Below, piece by piece: positions 17,501 through 26,698 of a DNA stretch of 64,000 nucleotides; the stretch's first letter is position 1; every line of letters begins with the position of its first letter. The position numbers and the translations under genes were made by a program. Source of the DNA: Pseudomonas sp. Irchel 3E20 (GTDB lineage: Bacteria; Pseudomonadota; Gammaproteobacteria; Pseudomonadales; Pseudomonadaceae). The notes under the pieces were generated by a model. That model made no database searches, was not told the origin of the DNA, and was given only the letters and a program-made list of their open reading frames with translations. The DNA lies in the NCBI RefSeq assembly GCF_900187645.1, contig NZ_FYEE01000002.1, forward strand, positions 124,001-188,000, written 5' to 3'.

Positions 17501-17721
17501 AACCTTACCTGCGCACGCGGTGCAAGCGTATTGAGTGCATAGGAATAGCCCTTGAAGGCTGTAGGTGTGTTCAAACCGCTGCGAAAAGCAGCGTTTGAAA
17601 GAAATTTCCGTAGGGGTTGGTTCGTCGTGGCGTAGGGGATGACTGTTTTGATGCTGGCGCATTGAAGGCAGTGGATCCAGCGGGCATCTTCAAGGCCCGG
17701 TTACCCTAAAGGACTAGTGCC

Positions 17722-17916
17722 ATGCTTGTATTGAGCCGCGTTGTCGGCGAGCTGATTTCCATCGGCGACAACATCACCGTACGCATACTTTCCGTCAACG
17801 GCAGCAATGTTCGCTTTGGCGTCGAGGCGCCGAAAAACGTTGAGGTCCATCGGGCCGAGGTGTATGAACGCATCATCGCCCGCCAGGGCGCCAAGAGGAC
17901 CCAGGGCCAGGGTTAG
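17722..17916 (+). CDS. csrA: CsrA/RsmA-family RNA-binding regulator, divergent paralogue
   Basis: A 64-residue dimeric post-transcriptional regulator that binds GGA motifs in mRNA leaders. [16 protein letters not shown] aligns with the first strands of CsrA; the RNA-contacting Leu4, Arg6 and Arg44 (in [11 protein letters not shown]) are conserved. It differs from typical RsmA and RsmE in the segments [17 protein letters not shown] and in its basic Gln/Lys-rich C-terminal tail, so it looks like a third paralogue (RsmI-type in fluorescent pseudomonads, from memory). AAAGGA lies 8 bases before the ATG. It overlaps the convergent yheU-like gene by four bases. Confidence 0.9.
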   Translation: MLVLSRVVGELISIGDNITVRILSVNGSNVRFGVEAPKNVEVHRAEVYERIIARQGAKRTQGQG

Positions 17917-18140
17917 TCGAACAGGGCCTTGGGCACGTCATGCTTGAGCATCAGTTGACACTGCTGGCTTTCGGGGTCGAACACAATCAACGCCTGCCCC
18001 TTGGTCAACGCCTGGCGAACGCGCAGCACGCGGGTTTCCAGCGGCGTGTCGTCACCGTTGTCGGTGCCGTCACGGGTGACGAAGTCTTCGATCAAGCGGG
18101 TCAGGGTGTCTACTTCGAGTTGGTCGTGGGGGATCAGCAT
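17913..18140 (-). CDS. YheU/UPF0270-family protein
   Basis: A 75-residue soluble protein starting [20 protein letters not shown], followed by [11 protein letters not shown] and a C-terminal [15 protein letters not shown] strand. It matches the UPF0270 (YheU) family of unknown function. The inner ATG with GAGG upstream was chosen over a frame 16 codons longer. Its stop codon (TAA) overlaps the csrA stop codon (TAG) within the sequence TTAG. Confidence 0.88.
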   Translation of the reverse strand: MLIPHDQLEVDTLTRLIEDFVTRDGTDNGDDTPLETRVLRVRQALTKGQALIVFDPESQQCQLMLKHDVPKALFD

Positions 18141-18258
18141 GGGCGCCTCGGCGGTGCATCCGCGAAAAGTGGTAGATATTAACAGCATTCATCCGGCGCT
18201 CCGGCCCTAGCCTCGCTCATGCAGATTGACTGCAATGACGAACTAGGAAACCCCTCAG

Positions 18259-19029
18259 ATGAATGCATGGATTGCACGTTTCACCCCCCGCCACCCGGGC
18301 CTCGTCGGCTTGTTGTTGAGTTTTTGCCTGGCGCTGCCACAGGCCCGCGCGGCCACGATTATCACCCTGGACCGTGGGCTGTTCAGCCTGCGTTATGACT
18401 GTGATAACCGCACGGCCCTGCGCTTCGCTTACCGGTTGACGGTAGACAAAGGCAACGCGCCGCGCCCCCGTGGCTTTGAACTCGACCCGAGCTTGCCGGG
18501 CCATTGCCAGCAGCAGTTGAGCGCCGCGTCCTACGACCGCGTGGCCAAAGGCTGGGACCGCGGCCACCTGGTGACTTCCAATCATTTGGATCACAACCCG
18601 CGCAGCATTGCCCTGACGCACCGCATGACCAACATCGTGCCGCAGTGGCGCTCATTCAATCAGGGGGTGTGGCGCCAGACTGAGGAAATCGCCGAGTGCT
18701 ATCGCGACCTGGCGCCGGTGCAGGTTTACGGCGGGGTGCTTTACAACGACCCGCGCAACGACCACTTCCTGGCCTCCCACGGTATCCGCACCCCGGATTA
18801 CTTCTGGAAGACCCTGGTCACTAAGGACGCCGCCGGGCGCACCCAGACCCTCAGTTGGCTATTTCCCAACGTGCCGGGCCTGGGGCCGCTGGACAGCTAC
18901 ATCGTCAGCATCCGCGCCCTGGAAAAACGCATAGGCAAACAAGCGGTGGGCATCACCTTGCCCTACGCGCTGAAAACCCGGGTGGCGACGCGCAGTTGGC
19001 CGCTCCCGAAAAACTGCCAACCCGGCTAA
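18259..19029 (+). CDS. Exported DNA/RNA non-specific endonuclease
   Basis: A 256-residue nuclease of the beta-beta-alpha metal (NUC1) superfamily. An N-terminal signal peptide ends near LALPQARA, so it acts in the periplasm or outside. The catalytic motif WDRGHLVTSNHLD carries the DRGH histidine; the downstream NIVPQWRSFNQGVW supplies the metal-binding asparagine expected in this fold. AGGAAA precedes the ATG. Possible roles are nutrient DNA degradation or clearance of extracellular DNA. It is divergent from the yheU-like gene and convergent with the M42 peptidase. Confidence 0.9.
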   Translation: MNAWIARFTPRHPGLVGLLLSFCLALPQARAATIITLDRGLFSLRYDCDNRTALRFAYRLTVDKGNAPRPRGFELDPSLPGHCQQQLSAASYDRVAKGWDRGHLVTSNHLDHNPRSIALTHRMTNIVPQWRSFNQGVWRQTEEIAECYRDLAPVQVYGGVLYNDPRNDHFLASHGIRTPDYFWKTLVTKDAAGRTQTLSWLFPNVPGLGPLDSYIVSIRALEKRIGKQAVGITLPYALKTRVATRSWPLPKNCQPG

Positions 19030-19035
19030 GCCCCG

Positions 19036-20226
19036 TCAGCCGTCGCGTTTGGGGCCTACCACGCTGTCCACCGAGGGCACGCGGGTGTCGCTTTCCATTT
19101 GCGCGTCGTGCTCCAGTTGATGGCTGAAGCGGTCCAGGGAACCCTGGGCCGGTTGGGCGTCGCTGGCGAACACCGGCGGGCTGAGGATGTAGGCGCCCAA
19201 CAGGCGGCTGAGGGCCGCGAGGCTGTCGATGTGGGTGCGCTCGTAGCCGTGGGTGGCATCGCAGCCGAAGGCCAGCAGGGCGGTGCGGATATCGTGGCCG
19301 GCGGTGACCGCCGAATGGGCGTCGCTGAAGTAGTAGCGGAACAAGTCGCGGCGCACCGGCAACTCGTTGTCGCCGGCCAGGCGCAGCAAATGGCGCGACA
19401 GGTGATAGTCGTACGGCCCGCCCGAATCCTGCATGGCCACGCTCACCGCGTGCTCGCTGGAGTGCTGGCCGGGGGCGACCGGGGCGATGTCGATGCCGAC
19501 GAATTCGCTGACGTCCCAGGGCAGGGCCGAGGCCGCGCCGCTGCCGGTTTCTTCGGTGATGGTGAACAGCGGGTGGCAGTCGATCATCAGGCTCTGGCCG
19601 CTGTCGACAATGGCCTTGAGTGCCGCCAGCAGCGCCGCCACACCGGCCTTGTCGTCCAGATGGCGGGCGCTGATGTGGCCGCTGTCGGTGAATTCGGGCA
19701 AGGGGTCGAAGGCGACGAAATCGCCAATGCCGATGCCCAGGGAATCGCAATCGGCGCGGGTGGCGCAGTAGGCGTCCAGGCGCAGCTCCACGTGGTCCCA
19801 GCTGATGGGCATTTCATCCACCGCCGTGTTGAACGCATGCCCCGAGGCCATCAGCGGTAACACGCTGCCGCGGATCACGCCGTTGTCGGTGAACAGGCTG
19901 ACACGGCTGCCTTCGGCAAACCGGCTCGACCAGCACCCCACCGGCGCCAGGCTCAGGCGCCCGTTGTCCTTGATCGCCCGCACGCTGGCGCCGATGGTGT
20001 CCAGGTGCGCGCACACCGCTCGGTCGGGGCTGTTTTGCCGGCCCTTGAGCGTGGCGCGAAGGGTGCCCCGGCGAGTCAACTCGAACGGGATGCCCAGCTC
20101 TTCCAGGCGCTCAGCGACGTAACGCACGATGGTGTCGGTAAAACCGGTGGGGCTGGGAATGGCGAGCATTTCCAGCAGGACTTTCTGCAAGTAGGCGAGG
20201 TCGGGTTCCGGGATGGTACGGCTCAT
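19036..20226 (-). CDS. M42-family peptidase of the NAGGN osmoprotectant cluster
   Basis: A 396-residue metallopeptidase of the M42 (glutamyl aminopeptidase/endoglucanase-like) type. Metal ligands appear in AVCAHLDTIGA (His, Asp), ISARHLDDKAGVAALL (Asp), TITEETGSGAAS (catalytic Glu and ligand Glu), FVGIDIAPV and the late ATHGYERTHID. Genes of this kind accompany the N-acetylglutaminylglutamine amide synthesis genes in Pseudomonas and have been annotated as part of that osmoprotectant system, probably for turnover. It follows the synthetase gene on the same strand but is separated by a REP pair, which may lower its expression relative to the upstream genes. Confidence 0.9.
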   Translation of the reverse strand: MSRTIPEPDLAYLQKVLLEMLAIPSPTGFTDTIVRYVAERLEELGIPFELTRRGTLRATLKGRQNSPDRAVCAHLDTIGASVRAIKDNGRLSLAPVGCWSSRFAEGSRVSLFTDNGVIRGSVLPLMASGHAFNTAVDEMPISWDHVELRLDAYCATRADCDSLGIGIGDFVAFDPLPEFTDSGHISARHLDDKAGVAALLAALKAIVDSGQSLMIDCHPLFTITEETGSGAASALPWDVSEFVGIDIAPVAPGQHSSEHAVSVAMQDSGGPYDYHLSRHLLRLAGDNELPVRRDLFRYYFSDAHSAVTAGHDIRTALLAFGCDATHGYERTHIDSLAALSRLLGAYILSPPVFASDAQPAQGSLDRFSHQLEHDAQMESDTRVPSVDSVVGPKRDG

Positions 20227-20281
20227 GGAAACTCCTGGGTGGGGAAGGGGGATCTGTGCGGGGCCATCTGTAGGAGCCGTT

Positions 20282-20378
20282 CAGTGTGGAAGCGGGCTTG
20301 CCCGCGATGGCTGCATAGAAATGCAGTCGAGATGTCGACTGAACTGCTTTCATCGCGGGCAAGCCCGCTCCCACAAAA
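20282..20378. repeat. REP pair between ngg and the M42 peptidase gene
   Basis: tgtggaagcgggcttgcccgcgatgg (20285 onward) and catcgcgggcaagcccgctcccaca (20350-20375) are inverted partners that can form one long stem. It lies within the probable NAGGN transcript. Confidence 0.85.
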
Positions 20379-20421
20379 AAACCGACAAGCGCAATTTCTG
20401 CGCAGGCCCGCTCTTAAAGCC

Positions 20422-22158
20422 TCAGCGGCTATGGGGAAACAACAAATCCACAAAGCGCTCGGCGGTGGGTTGGGGTTCGTGGTTGGCCAGGCCGGCGCGT
20501 TCGTTGGCCTCGATAAACACGTACTCGGGGCGGTTGGCGGCGGGCACCATCAGGTCCAGGCCCACCATCGGGATGTCCAGGGCGCGCGCGGCGCGCAGGG
20601 CGGCATCGATCAGGGTGGGGTGCAGCATTGCGGTCACGTCTTCCAGGGTGCCGCCGGTGTGCAGGTTGGCGGTGCGGCGCACGGCCAGGCGTTGGCCGGG
20701 GGGCAGGATGCTGTCGTAGTCGTAGCCGGCCGCGTGCAGGGTGCGCTGGGTTTCGGCGTCCAGGGGGATTTTGCTTTCGCCGTCGGTGGCGGCCTGGCGC
20801 CGTCGGCTCTGGGCTTCGATCAACGCGCCGATGCTGTGCTGGCCGTCGCCGACGATGTGCGCCGGGTGGCGGATGGCGGCGGCCACCACCTCAAAACCGA
20901 TCACCAGGATGCGCAGGTCCAGGCCCTCGTGGAAGCTTTCCAGCAACACGCGGCTGTCGAACTGGCGCGCGCTGTCGATGGCCTGCTGCACCTCTTCGAT
21001 GGTGCACAGGTCCACCGCCACGCCCTGGCCCTGTTCGCCGTCCAAAGGCTTGACCACTACCCGCGTGTGCTCGTCGAGAAACGCCAGGTTGTCGTCGGCA
21101 TTGCCCACTCGTTGCTGGGCCGGCACGTTCAGGCCCGCAGCCTTGAGCACCTTGTGGGTCAGGCTTTTGTCCTGGCACAGGCTCATGCTGATGGCGCTGG
21201 TCAGGTCGCTGAGGGATTCGCGGCAGCGCACCCGGCGCCCGCCGTGGGTGAGGGTGAACAGGCCACTGTCGGCGTCTTCGACTTGCACGTCGATGCCGCG
21301 GCGGTGGGCTTCTTCGACAATGATCCGTGCATAGGGGTTGAGCTCGGCGCTTGGCCCCGGCCCGAGGAATAGTGGCTGGTTGATGCCGTTCTTGTGCTTG
21401 ATGGCGAAGGTGGTGAGGGTGCGAAAGCCCAATTTGGCGTAGAGCTGCTTGGCCTGGCGGTTGTCGTGCAGCACCGAGAGGTCGAGGTAACTCAGGCCCC
21501 GGCTCATGAAGTGCTCGATCAAATGCCGTACCAGCACCTCGCCCACCCCGGGCCGCGTGCAGTGCGGGTCCACCGCCAGGCACCAGAGGCTCGAACCGTT
21601 CTCCGGGTCATGGAACGCCTTGTGGTGGTTCAGGCCCATGACGCTGCCGATCACCGCGCCGCTGTCTTCGTCCTCGGCCAGCCAGTACACCGGGCCGCCC
21701 TCGTGGCGCGGGGTCAGGCGTTGCGGGTCGACGGGCAGCATGCCGCGCGCCTGGTACAGCGTGTTGATGGCCTGCCAGTCCGCCTCGCTTTGCGCGCGGC
21801 GAATGCGAAAACCGCGAAACACTCGGGTGGCCTGGCGGTAGTCGGTGAACCACAGGCGCAGGGTGTCGGAAGGGTCGAGGAACAACTGCGCCGGTTCCAG
21901 CCCCAGCACCTGTTGGGGTGCGGCCACGTAGAGGGCGATGTCCCGTTCGCCGGGCGCTTCGTGAAGCAACTCGCAGGCCAGGCTGGCGGGGTCGGGGAAG
22001 GTGTGGCCGATGAGCAAGCGGCCCCAGCCGCAATGCACGGCGATGGGGTCGGGGCCGGGTTCGCTGCCGTCTTCGGCAAAACGCGCCTGTAAGCGCTCAT
22101 AGGACGGCGTCTGGCCGCGCAACAGGCGTTGGCTGTAGGCGGAGGCATGGGGTTTCAT
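20422..22158 (-). CDS. ngg: N-acetylglutaminylglutamine synthetase (GNAT/ATP-grasp fusion)
   Basis: A 578-residue two-domain enzyme that builds the NAGGN precursor: an N-terminal GNAT acetyltransferase (about residues 100-230, with CLAVDPHCTRPGVGEVLVRH as acetyl-CoA site) and a C-terminal ATP-grasp ligase (about 290-570, with TRVVVKPLDGEQGQGVAVD and the MVGLDLMVPA and FIEANERAG metal/ATP segments). The fusion acetylates and joins two glutamines. I chose the ATG at 22158, with AAGGAA 8 bases upstream, over the TTG immediately before it. It begins four bases after the amidotransferase gene ends, so the two are co-translated. Confidence 0.92.
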   Translation of the reverse strand: MKPHASAYSQRLLRGQTPSYERLQARFAEDGSEPGPDPIAVHCGWGRLLIGHTFPDPASLACELLHEAPGERDIALYVAAPQQVLGLEPAQLFLDPSDTLRLWFTDYRQATRVFRGFRIRRAQSEADWQAINTLYQARGMLPVDPQRLTPRHEGGPVYWLAEDEDSGAVIGSVMGLNHHKAFHDPENGSSLWCLAVDPHCTRPGVGEVLVRHLIEHFMSRGLSYLDLSVLHDNRQAKQLYAKLGFRTLTTFAIKHKNGINQPLFLGPGPSAELNPYARIIVEEAHRRGIDVQVEDADSGLFTLTHGGRRVRCRESLSDLTSAISMSLCQDKSLTHKVLKAAGLNVPAQQRVGNADDNLAFLDEHTRVVVKPLDGEQGQGVAVDLCTIEEVQQAIDSARQFDSRVLLESFHEGLDLRILVIGFEVVAAAIRHPAHIVGDGQHSIGALIEAQSRRRQAATDGESKIPLDAETQRTLHAAGYDYDSILPPGQRLAVRRTANLHTGGTLEDVTAMLHPTLIDAALRAARALDIPMVGLDLMVPAANRPEYVFIEANERAGLANHEPQPTAERFVDLLFPHSR

Positions 22159-22161
22159 CAA

Positions 22162-23934
22162 TCAGATTCCTTGTTCGCTGAGCCATAGGTTCAGCGCGGC
22201 CAGTTGCCACAACTTGGAGCCGCGCAGCGGCGTCAACTGGCCCTGCGGGTCGCTGAGCAAACGGTCGAGCATGGCCGGGTTGAACAGGCCACGATCCTGG
22301 CTGGGGTCGAGCAGCAACTCGCGCACCCAGCCCAGGGTGTCGCCTTGCAAATGCTTGAGGCCAGGCACCGGGAAGTAGCCTTTCTTGCGGTCGATCACCG
22401 CGCTGGGGATAACCCGCCGCGCCGCTTCCTTGAGCACCTGCTTGCCGCCGTCGGGCAGCTTGAACCGGCCGGGCACCCGTGCCGACAGCTCCACCAGGCG
22501 ATAGTCGAGGAACGGCGTGCGCGCCTCCAGGCCCCAGGCCATGGTCATGTTGTCGACCCGTTTGACCGGGTCGTCCACCAGCATCACCGTGCTGTCCAGG
22601 CGCAGGGCCTTGTCCACGGCGGCCTCGGCGCCGGGCTGGGCGAAGTGCTCGCGCACAAAATCCCCGGCCGCGTCGTTGGCGGTCAGCCACTGCGGCTGCA
22701 CGGTGGCCGCGTAGTCGTCGTAGCTGCGGTCGAAGAACGCCTCGCGATAGGCCGCGTACGGGTCGCTGGCGCCGTCCACCTGTGGGTACCAGTGATACCC
22801 GGCGAACAACTCGTCGGCGCCCTGGCCGCTTTGCACCACTTTGCAGTGCTTGGCCACCTCCCGCGACAGCAGGTAGAAGGCAATGCAGTCGTGGCTGACC
22901 ATTGGCTCGCTCATGGCGCGGAATGCCGCCGGCAGTTGCTCGATGATTTCTTTTTCGGCGATGCGCAACTGGTGGTGTTCGGTGCCGTAGTGCTGGGCGA
23001 TCAGGTCCGAGTACTGGAACTCATCGCCCCGCTCGCCGCCGGCATCGGCAAAACCGATGGAGAAAGTCGACAGTTGCTCCACGCCCACTTCACGCAGTAA
23101 GCCCACCAGCAGGCTGGAGTCCACGCCGCCGGAGAGCAGCACACCCACCTCCACCGCCGCCCGTTGGCGAATGGCCACGGCCTCGCGGGTGCTGTCCAGC
23201 ACGCGGTCGGTCCAATCCTCCAGCGTCAGGTGCTGCTCATCGGCACGCGGGCCGTAGGCCAGGCTCCACCAGGTTTTTTGCTCGGTGCGGCCATCGGCGT
23301 CGATGCGCAGCCAGGTGGCGGGGGGCAGTTTTTCGATGCCCGCCAGCAGGGTGCGCGGTGCCGGCACCACGGCGTGGAAGTTGAGGTAGTGGTTGAGCGC
23401 CACCGGGTCCAGCAGCGGGTTGATGTCACCGCCCTTGAGCAGCGCCGGCAACGTGGAGGCAAAGCGCAGGCGCTGGCCAGTGCGCGACAGGTACAACGGC
23501 TTGACGCCGAGGCGGTCGCGGGCGATGAACAGACGCTGCGCGTCGCGTTCCCAAATGGCGAAGGCGAACATGCCGTTGAGCTTGGGCAGCAGGTCGGCGC
23601 CCCAGGCGTGGTAGCCCTTGAGCAGCACTTCGGTGTCGCCGCCGGAATAAAAGGCGTAGCCCAGGCCTTCCAGCTCGGTGCGCAGTTCGGGGAAGTTGTA
23701 GATCGCCCCGTTGAAGGCCAGGGACAGGCCCAGTTGCGCGTCCACCATCGGCTGGGCCGAGCCGTCCGAGAGGTCCATGATTTTCAGCCGCCGATGGCCC
23801 AGGGCAACCGGCCCCTGGCTATGAAAACCCCAGGCGTCGGGGCCGCGAGGGGCCAGGTGATGGGTGATTCTTTCCACCGCTGCCAGGTCGGCAGGGTGGT
23901 GATCGAAACGTAACTCGCCAGCTAATCCGCACAT
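22162..23934 (-). CDS. asnO: N-acetylglutaminylglutamine amidotransferase (asparagine synthetase-like)
   Basis: A 590-residue class II glutamine amidotransferase that amidates the NAGGN dipeptide. The start MCGLAGELRFD exposes the catalytic Cys2 after Met removal; a longer frame upstream would abolish this. RGPDAWG, LAFNGAIYNFPELR and GGDTEVLLKGY belong to the glutaminase domain. The synthetase domain has the PP-loop LLSGGVDSSLLVG (about residue 265) and FLDYRLVELS. Its length exceeds simple asparagine synthetases, as in the osmoprotectant clade. AAGGAA precedes the ATG. First gene of the NAGGN group; salt-induced expression is known for such operons but cannot be read from the sequence. Confidence 0.93.
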   Translation of the reverse strand: MCGLAGELRFDHHPADLAAVERITHHLAPRGPDAWGFHSQGPVALGHRRLKIMDLSDGSAQPMVDAQLGLSLAFNGAIYNFPELRTELEGLGYAFYSGGDTEVLLKGYHAWGADLLPKLNGMFAFAIWERDAQRLFIARDRLGVKPLYLSRTGQRLRFASTLPALLKGGDINPLLDPVALNHYLNFHAVVPAPRTLLAGIEKLPPATWLRIDADGRTEQKTWWSLAYGPRADEQHLTLEDWTDRVLDSTREAVAIRQRAAVEVGVLLSGGVDSSLLVGLLREVGVEQLSTFSIGFADAGGERGDEFQYSDLIAQHYGTEHHQLRIAEKEIIEQLPAAFRAMSEPMVSHDCIAFYLLSREVAKHCKVVQSGQGADELFAGYHWYPQVDGASDPYAAYREAFFDRSYDDYAATVQPQWLTANDAAGDFVREHFAQPGAEAAVDKALRLDSTVMLVDDPVKRVDNMTMAWGLEARTPFLDYRLVELSARVPGRFKLPDGGKQVLKEAARRVIPSAVIDRKKGYFPVPGLKHLQGDTLGWVRELLLDPSQDRGLFNPAMLDRLLSDPQGQLTPLRGSKLWQLAALNLWLSEQGI

Positions 23935-24206
23935 AAATTCCTTACCGGTTTTTCCGTTGGGGAGGGGCATTCGTGCCGGCGCCAAAACAGCGCGGGCAAG
24001 GAAACTGACCGGTGTCGAACCTGGGAGTTTTAGATCGATCCGTTATAAGCGGCCGCGGCGCAAGCGCGTGGGCCGGCGCATCGGGTAGTAAATAGTTGCG
24101 CCCTGGGCCGGTGCGCCGAGTGTTTTAGTAAGCCGCGCCGTGGGTTCTTCAGCAGGGGCGGGCAAGGTGTTCGTCAGGGTTCGCGGCTTAATCAGGAGCG
24201 AACACA
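23935..24206. other. Divergent promoter region of the NAGGN operon
   Basis: Some 270 bases without an open gene between the minus-strand NAGGN operon and a plus-strand small gene. Two similar segments, gggccggcgcatcggg and gggccggtgcgccgag, lie about 50 bases apart and could be operators. No confident promoter can be named. Confidence 0.4.
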
Positions 24207-24500
24207 GTGGCAAGGCAAGACCGCGCGGTTAACCCCCCATCGACCGTTTCGGGGGACGAACAATTGGCGGCATTGCTGGACATGACCGGCGATCTGGATA
24301 ACGCCGGTCCTGCCCGAGAACCTGGCGCCGTGGTTGCTGCACGCCCACGGGCAAGACCTGCAGGAACTGCGAACCAACCTCCACAACCTGCACGATTTTC
24401 AGCGGCGCACCGAGGCCGCAATGCGAGGCCTGGTACCTGCGCTTGAGTATTGCCGTTCGTTGTTAAAGGCCACCTGGGTATCTGTAGCATTCCCTAGCGC
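24207..24500 (+). pseudogene. Small unknown gene with a probable frameshift
   Basis: A GTG with a good AGGAG site opens a frame reading ARQDRAVNPPSTVSGDEQ and LAALLDMTGDL. After about 24300 that frame turns arginine/alanine/proline-rich and non-protein-like. The +1 frame, open only from 24286, instead continues with VLPENLAPWLLHAHGQDLQE, LRTNLHNLHDFQRRTEAAMR and LVPALEYCRSLLK, a plausible helical protein. The two parts join if one base is removed near 24290-24310. The second part has no clear stop at the expected end and runs into the antisense of mnmC. I recognise no family. Confidence 0.5.
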
Positions 24501-24517
24501 CGCTGAGCGCGTGGGCC

Positions 24518-26500
24518 TCAGGCCTTGCCGCGCACCAGGGCGCGCAGGGCGAAGCGGTTGGGGTGGCAGGCCTGGGCCACGTCCTTGGGCACGGGCAGGG
24601 GGTCGTCATCCAGCCATGCCGCCAGCAACTGCGCGGCCAGCGGCGCGGTAATCAGCCCGCGCGAGCCGTGGCCGCTGTTGACGAACAACCCGTCAAGCCA
24701 CGGGCAGGGCACATCCGGCACCTGGCGGGCGTCCTTGGCCAATGCGGCGTAGGCCTGGGCGAACGCGGGCAGGTCGGCCAATGGGCCGACGATGGGCAGG
24801 TAGTCGGGGCTGGTGCAGCGGAACGCGGCGCGGCCCTGGAGTTGGGCCGGGTCCAGTTGCCCGGCGTGCAGGCGCTGGAAGAGGTCGCTGGAAATGGCCT
24901 CCAGCAGTTGCAGGTTGCTGGCGTGGTCGGCGGCAGTGGTGGCGCTGTCCTGGCTCTTGAAATCGAAACTGGCGCCCAGGGTGTGTTCGCCGCCGCGCAT
25001 CGGTGCCACGTAGCCTTCGGCGCAAACCACCGTGGCCAGGCTTTGGCTGGTAGCGGTGGCGGGCAACCGGGTGATCTGCCCGCGGATGCGCTTGAGGGGT
25101 AACCCGGCGCTTTGGCTGAAACCCTTGATCTCGGCGGCCCCGGCCAGCACCACCACGGGCGCCTCGGCCAGTACCTGCTCGCCCGCCAGGGCTTGCCACT
25201 GGCCGTCAACCTTGCGCAGCGCCAGGGCTTCATGGTGGGTCAGCAATTCGATCCCCGGTTGGCTGGCCAACCACTGGCACAGGGCCGGCGGATGTACCCA
25301 GCCGCCCTCGGGGAAAAACAGCCCGCCGTGGGCCAGTTCCACCCCGGCCAGGGCTTGCGCCTGGTCGCGGTCTAGCAAGTGCAGCAGGTCGGGGGCGAAG
25401 GCCTCGGCCAATTGGCCCTGGCGCTCGGCTTCCTTGGGGTCGAACGCCAGTTGCAGCACGCCGCAGGCGTCCCAGTCGTGGCCGCGTTGCAGTTGCTCCA
25501 GCAGGCGCCGGGTGTGGCCGAAACCGCTGACGATCAAGCGCGACAACGCGGTGCCGTGGGCCGACAGCTTGAGGTACAGCACCCCTTGCGGGTTGCCCGA
25601 GGCCTCCTGGGCCACGGCGCCGTGACGCTCCAGCAGGGTGACCTGCCAGCCCCGCGCCGCGAGGCTGGCGGCGCTGGCGCAACCGGCCAGGCCGGCACCG
25701 ATCACCAGGGCCCGGCGCTCGCCGTGGGGCGGCGCAGGGCGGGCGAACCAGGGTTTGCTGGCGGCGGGCGGTGCCACGTCGGCGGGCCAGCCGAGGAACT
25801 CGCCGCGCAGGATCTCCCACTTGTGGCCGATGCCCGGGGTGCGCTTCATCTTGAACCCGGCGCCGTTGAGCAGGCGCCGTACCCAACCGGTGCTGGTGAA
25901 GGTGCTGAGGGTCGCGCCGGGGGCGGCCAGGCGCGCTAGTTCGGTGAACAGTTCGGCGGTCCACATGTCAGGGTTTTTCGCTGGGGCAAAACCGTCGAGG
26001 AACCACGCATCGACCTGGCCATCCAGTTGCGGCAATTGCTCCAGGGCGTCGCCGATCAACAGGGTCAGGCTGACCCGGCCATGGCCCAGGATCAGGCACT
26101 GGAAGCCGGCGTGGATCGCCACGTATTGCGCCAGCAACTGCTCGGCCAACGGCTGCAACTCGGGCCACAGGGCCAGAGCCCGGCTCAGGTCGGCGTGGCT
26201 TAAGGGGTATTTTTCGACACTGACAAAATGCAGCCGCGCCCCGGCCGGCGCCTGTTGCTCGAACAACTGCCAGGCACAGAGAAAGTTGAGCCCGGTGCCG
26301 AACCCGGTTTCGCCAATCACCAGCCGCCCGTGGGGCGCCAGCGCGGCGAAACGCTCGCCCAAGCGGTTTTGCTCGATGAACACGTAGCGGGTTTCGGCAA
26401 GGCCCGATTGGTCGGAGAAATACACGTCGTCAAACACCCGCGAGTGCGGGCGACCTTGGTCGTCCCAGTCGATCTGGGCGTGGGGCAGGGCAGTGGTCAT
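24518..26500 (-). CDS. mnmC: Bifunctional tRNA 5-methylaminomethyl-2-thiouridine biosynthesis protein MnmC
   Basis: A 660-residue fusion enzyme that finishes the mnm5s2U modification at wobble position 34. The C-terminal FAD oxidase domain removes the carboxymethyl group, and the N-terminal SAM-dependent methyltransferase domain adds methyl. The N-terminal half has VIGETGFGTGLNFLCAW (SAM site) and WFLDGFAPAKNPDMW; the second domain begins at ALVIGAGLAGCASAASLAAR (dinucleotide site, about residue 265) and has SGNPQGVLYLKLS and the late NSGHGSRGLITAPLAA. Both halves look complete. The start MTTALPHAQIDW has only a weak ribosome site. Confidence 0.95.
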   Translation of the reverse strand: MTTALPHAQIDWDDQGRPHSRVFDDVYFSDQSGLAETRYVFIEQNRLGERFAALAPHGRLVIGETGFGTGLNFLCAWQLFEQQAPAGARLHFVSVEKYPLSHADLSRALALWPELQPLAEQLLAQYVAIHAGFQCLILGHGRVSLTLLIGDALEQLPQLDGQVDAWFLDGFAPAKNPDMWTAELFTELARLAAPGATLSTFTSTGWVRRLLNGAGFKMKRTPGIGHKWEILRGEFLGWPADVAPPAASKPWFARPAPPHGERRALVIGAGLAGCASAASLAARGWQVTLLERHGAVAQEASGNPQGVLYLKLSAHGTALSRLIVSGFGHTRRLLEQLQRGHDWDACGVLQLAFDPKEAERQGQLAEAFAPDLLHLLDRDQAQALAGVELAHGGLFFPEGGWVHPPALCQWLASQPGIELLTHHEALALRKVDGQWQALAGEQVLAEAPVVVLAGAAEIKGFSQSAGLPLKRIRGQITRLPATATSQSLATVVCAEGYVAPMRGGEHTLGASFDFKSQDSATTAADHASNLQLLEAISSDLFQRLHAGQLDPAQLQGRAAFRCTSPDYLPIVGPLADLPAFAQAYAALAKDARQVPDVPCPWLDGLFVNSGHGSRGLITAPLAAQLLAAWLDDDPLPVPKDVAQACHPNRFALRALVRGKA

Positions 26501-26698
26501 GGTCGGCTCGGCTACGGCAAGGGCGCCATTCTAGCCGATCAGGGTGGTGGCGATTGATCCATGGCAAGGTGGGCGCTGATCCAAGGGCGGAAAATCCGCG
26601 GCCTGCTGTGCGTCCCGTCCGGGGATGGGGGTGGATTTTGTTCCACCGCCGCCCTATGCGATCCGCTAGTCTTGCTCAATCTTGGAAGGGAGCCGCTC

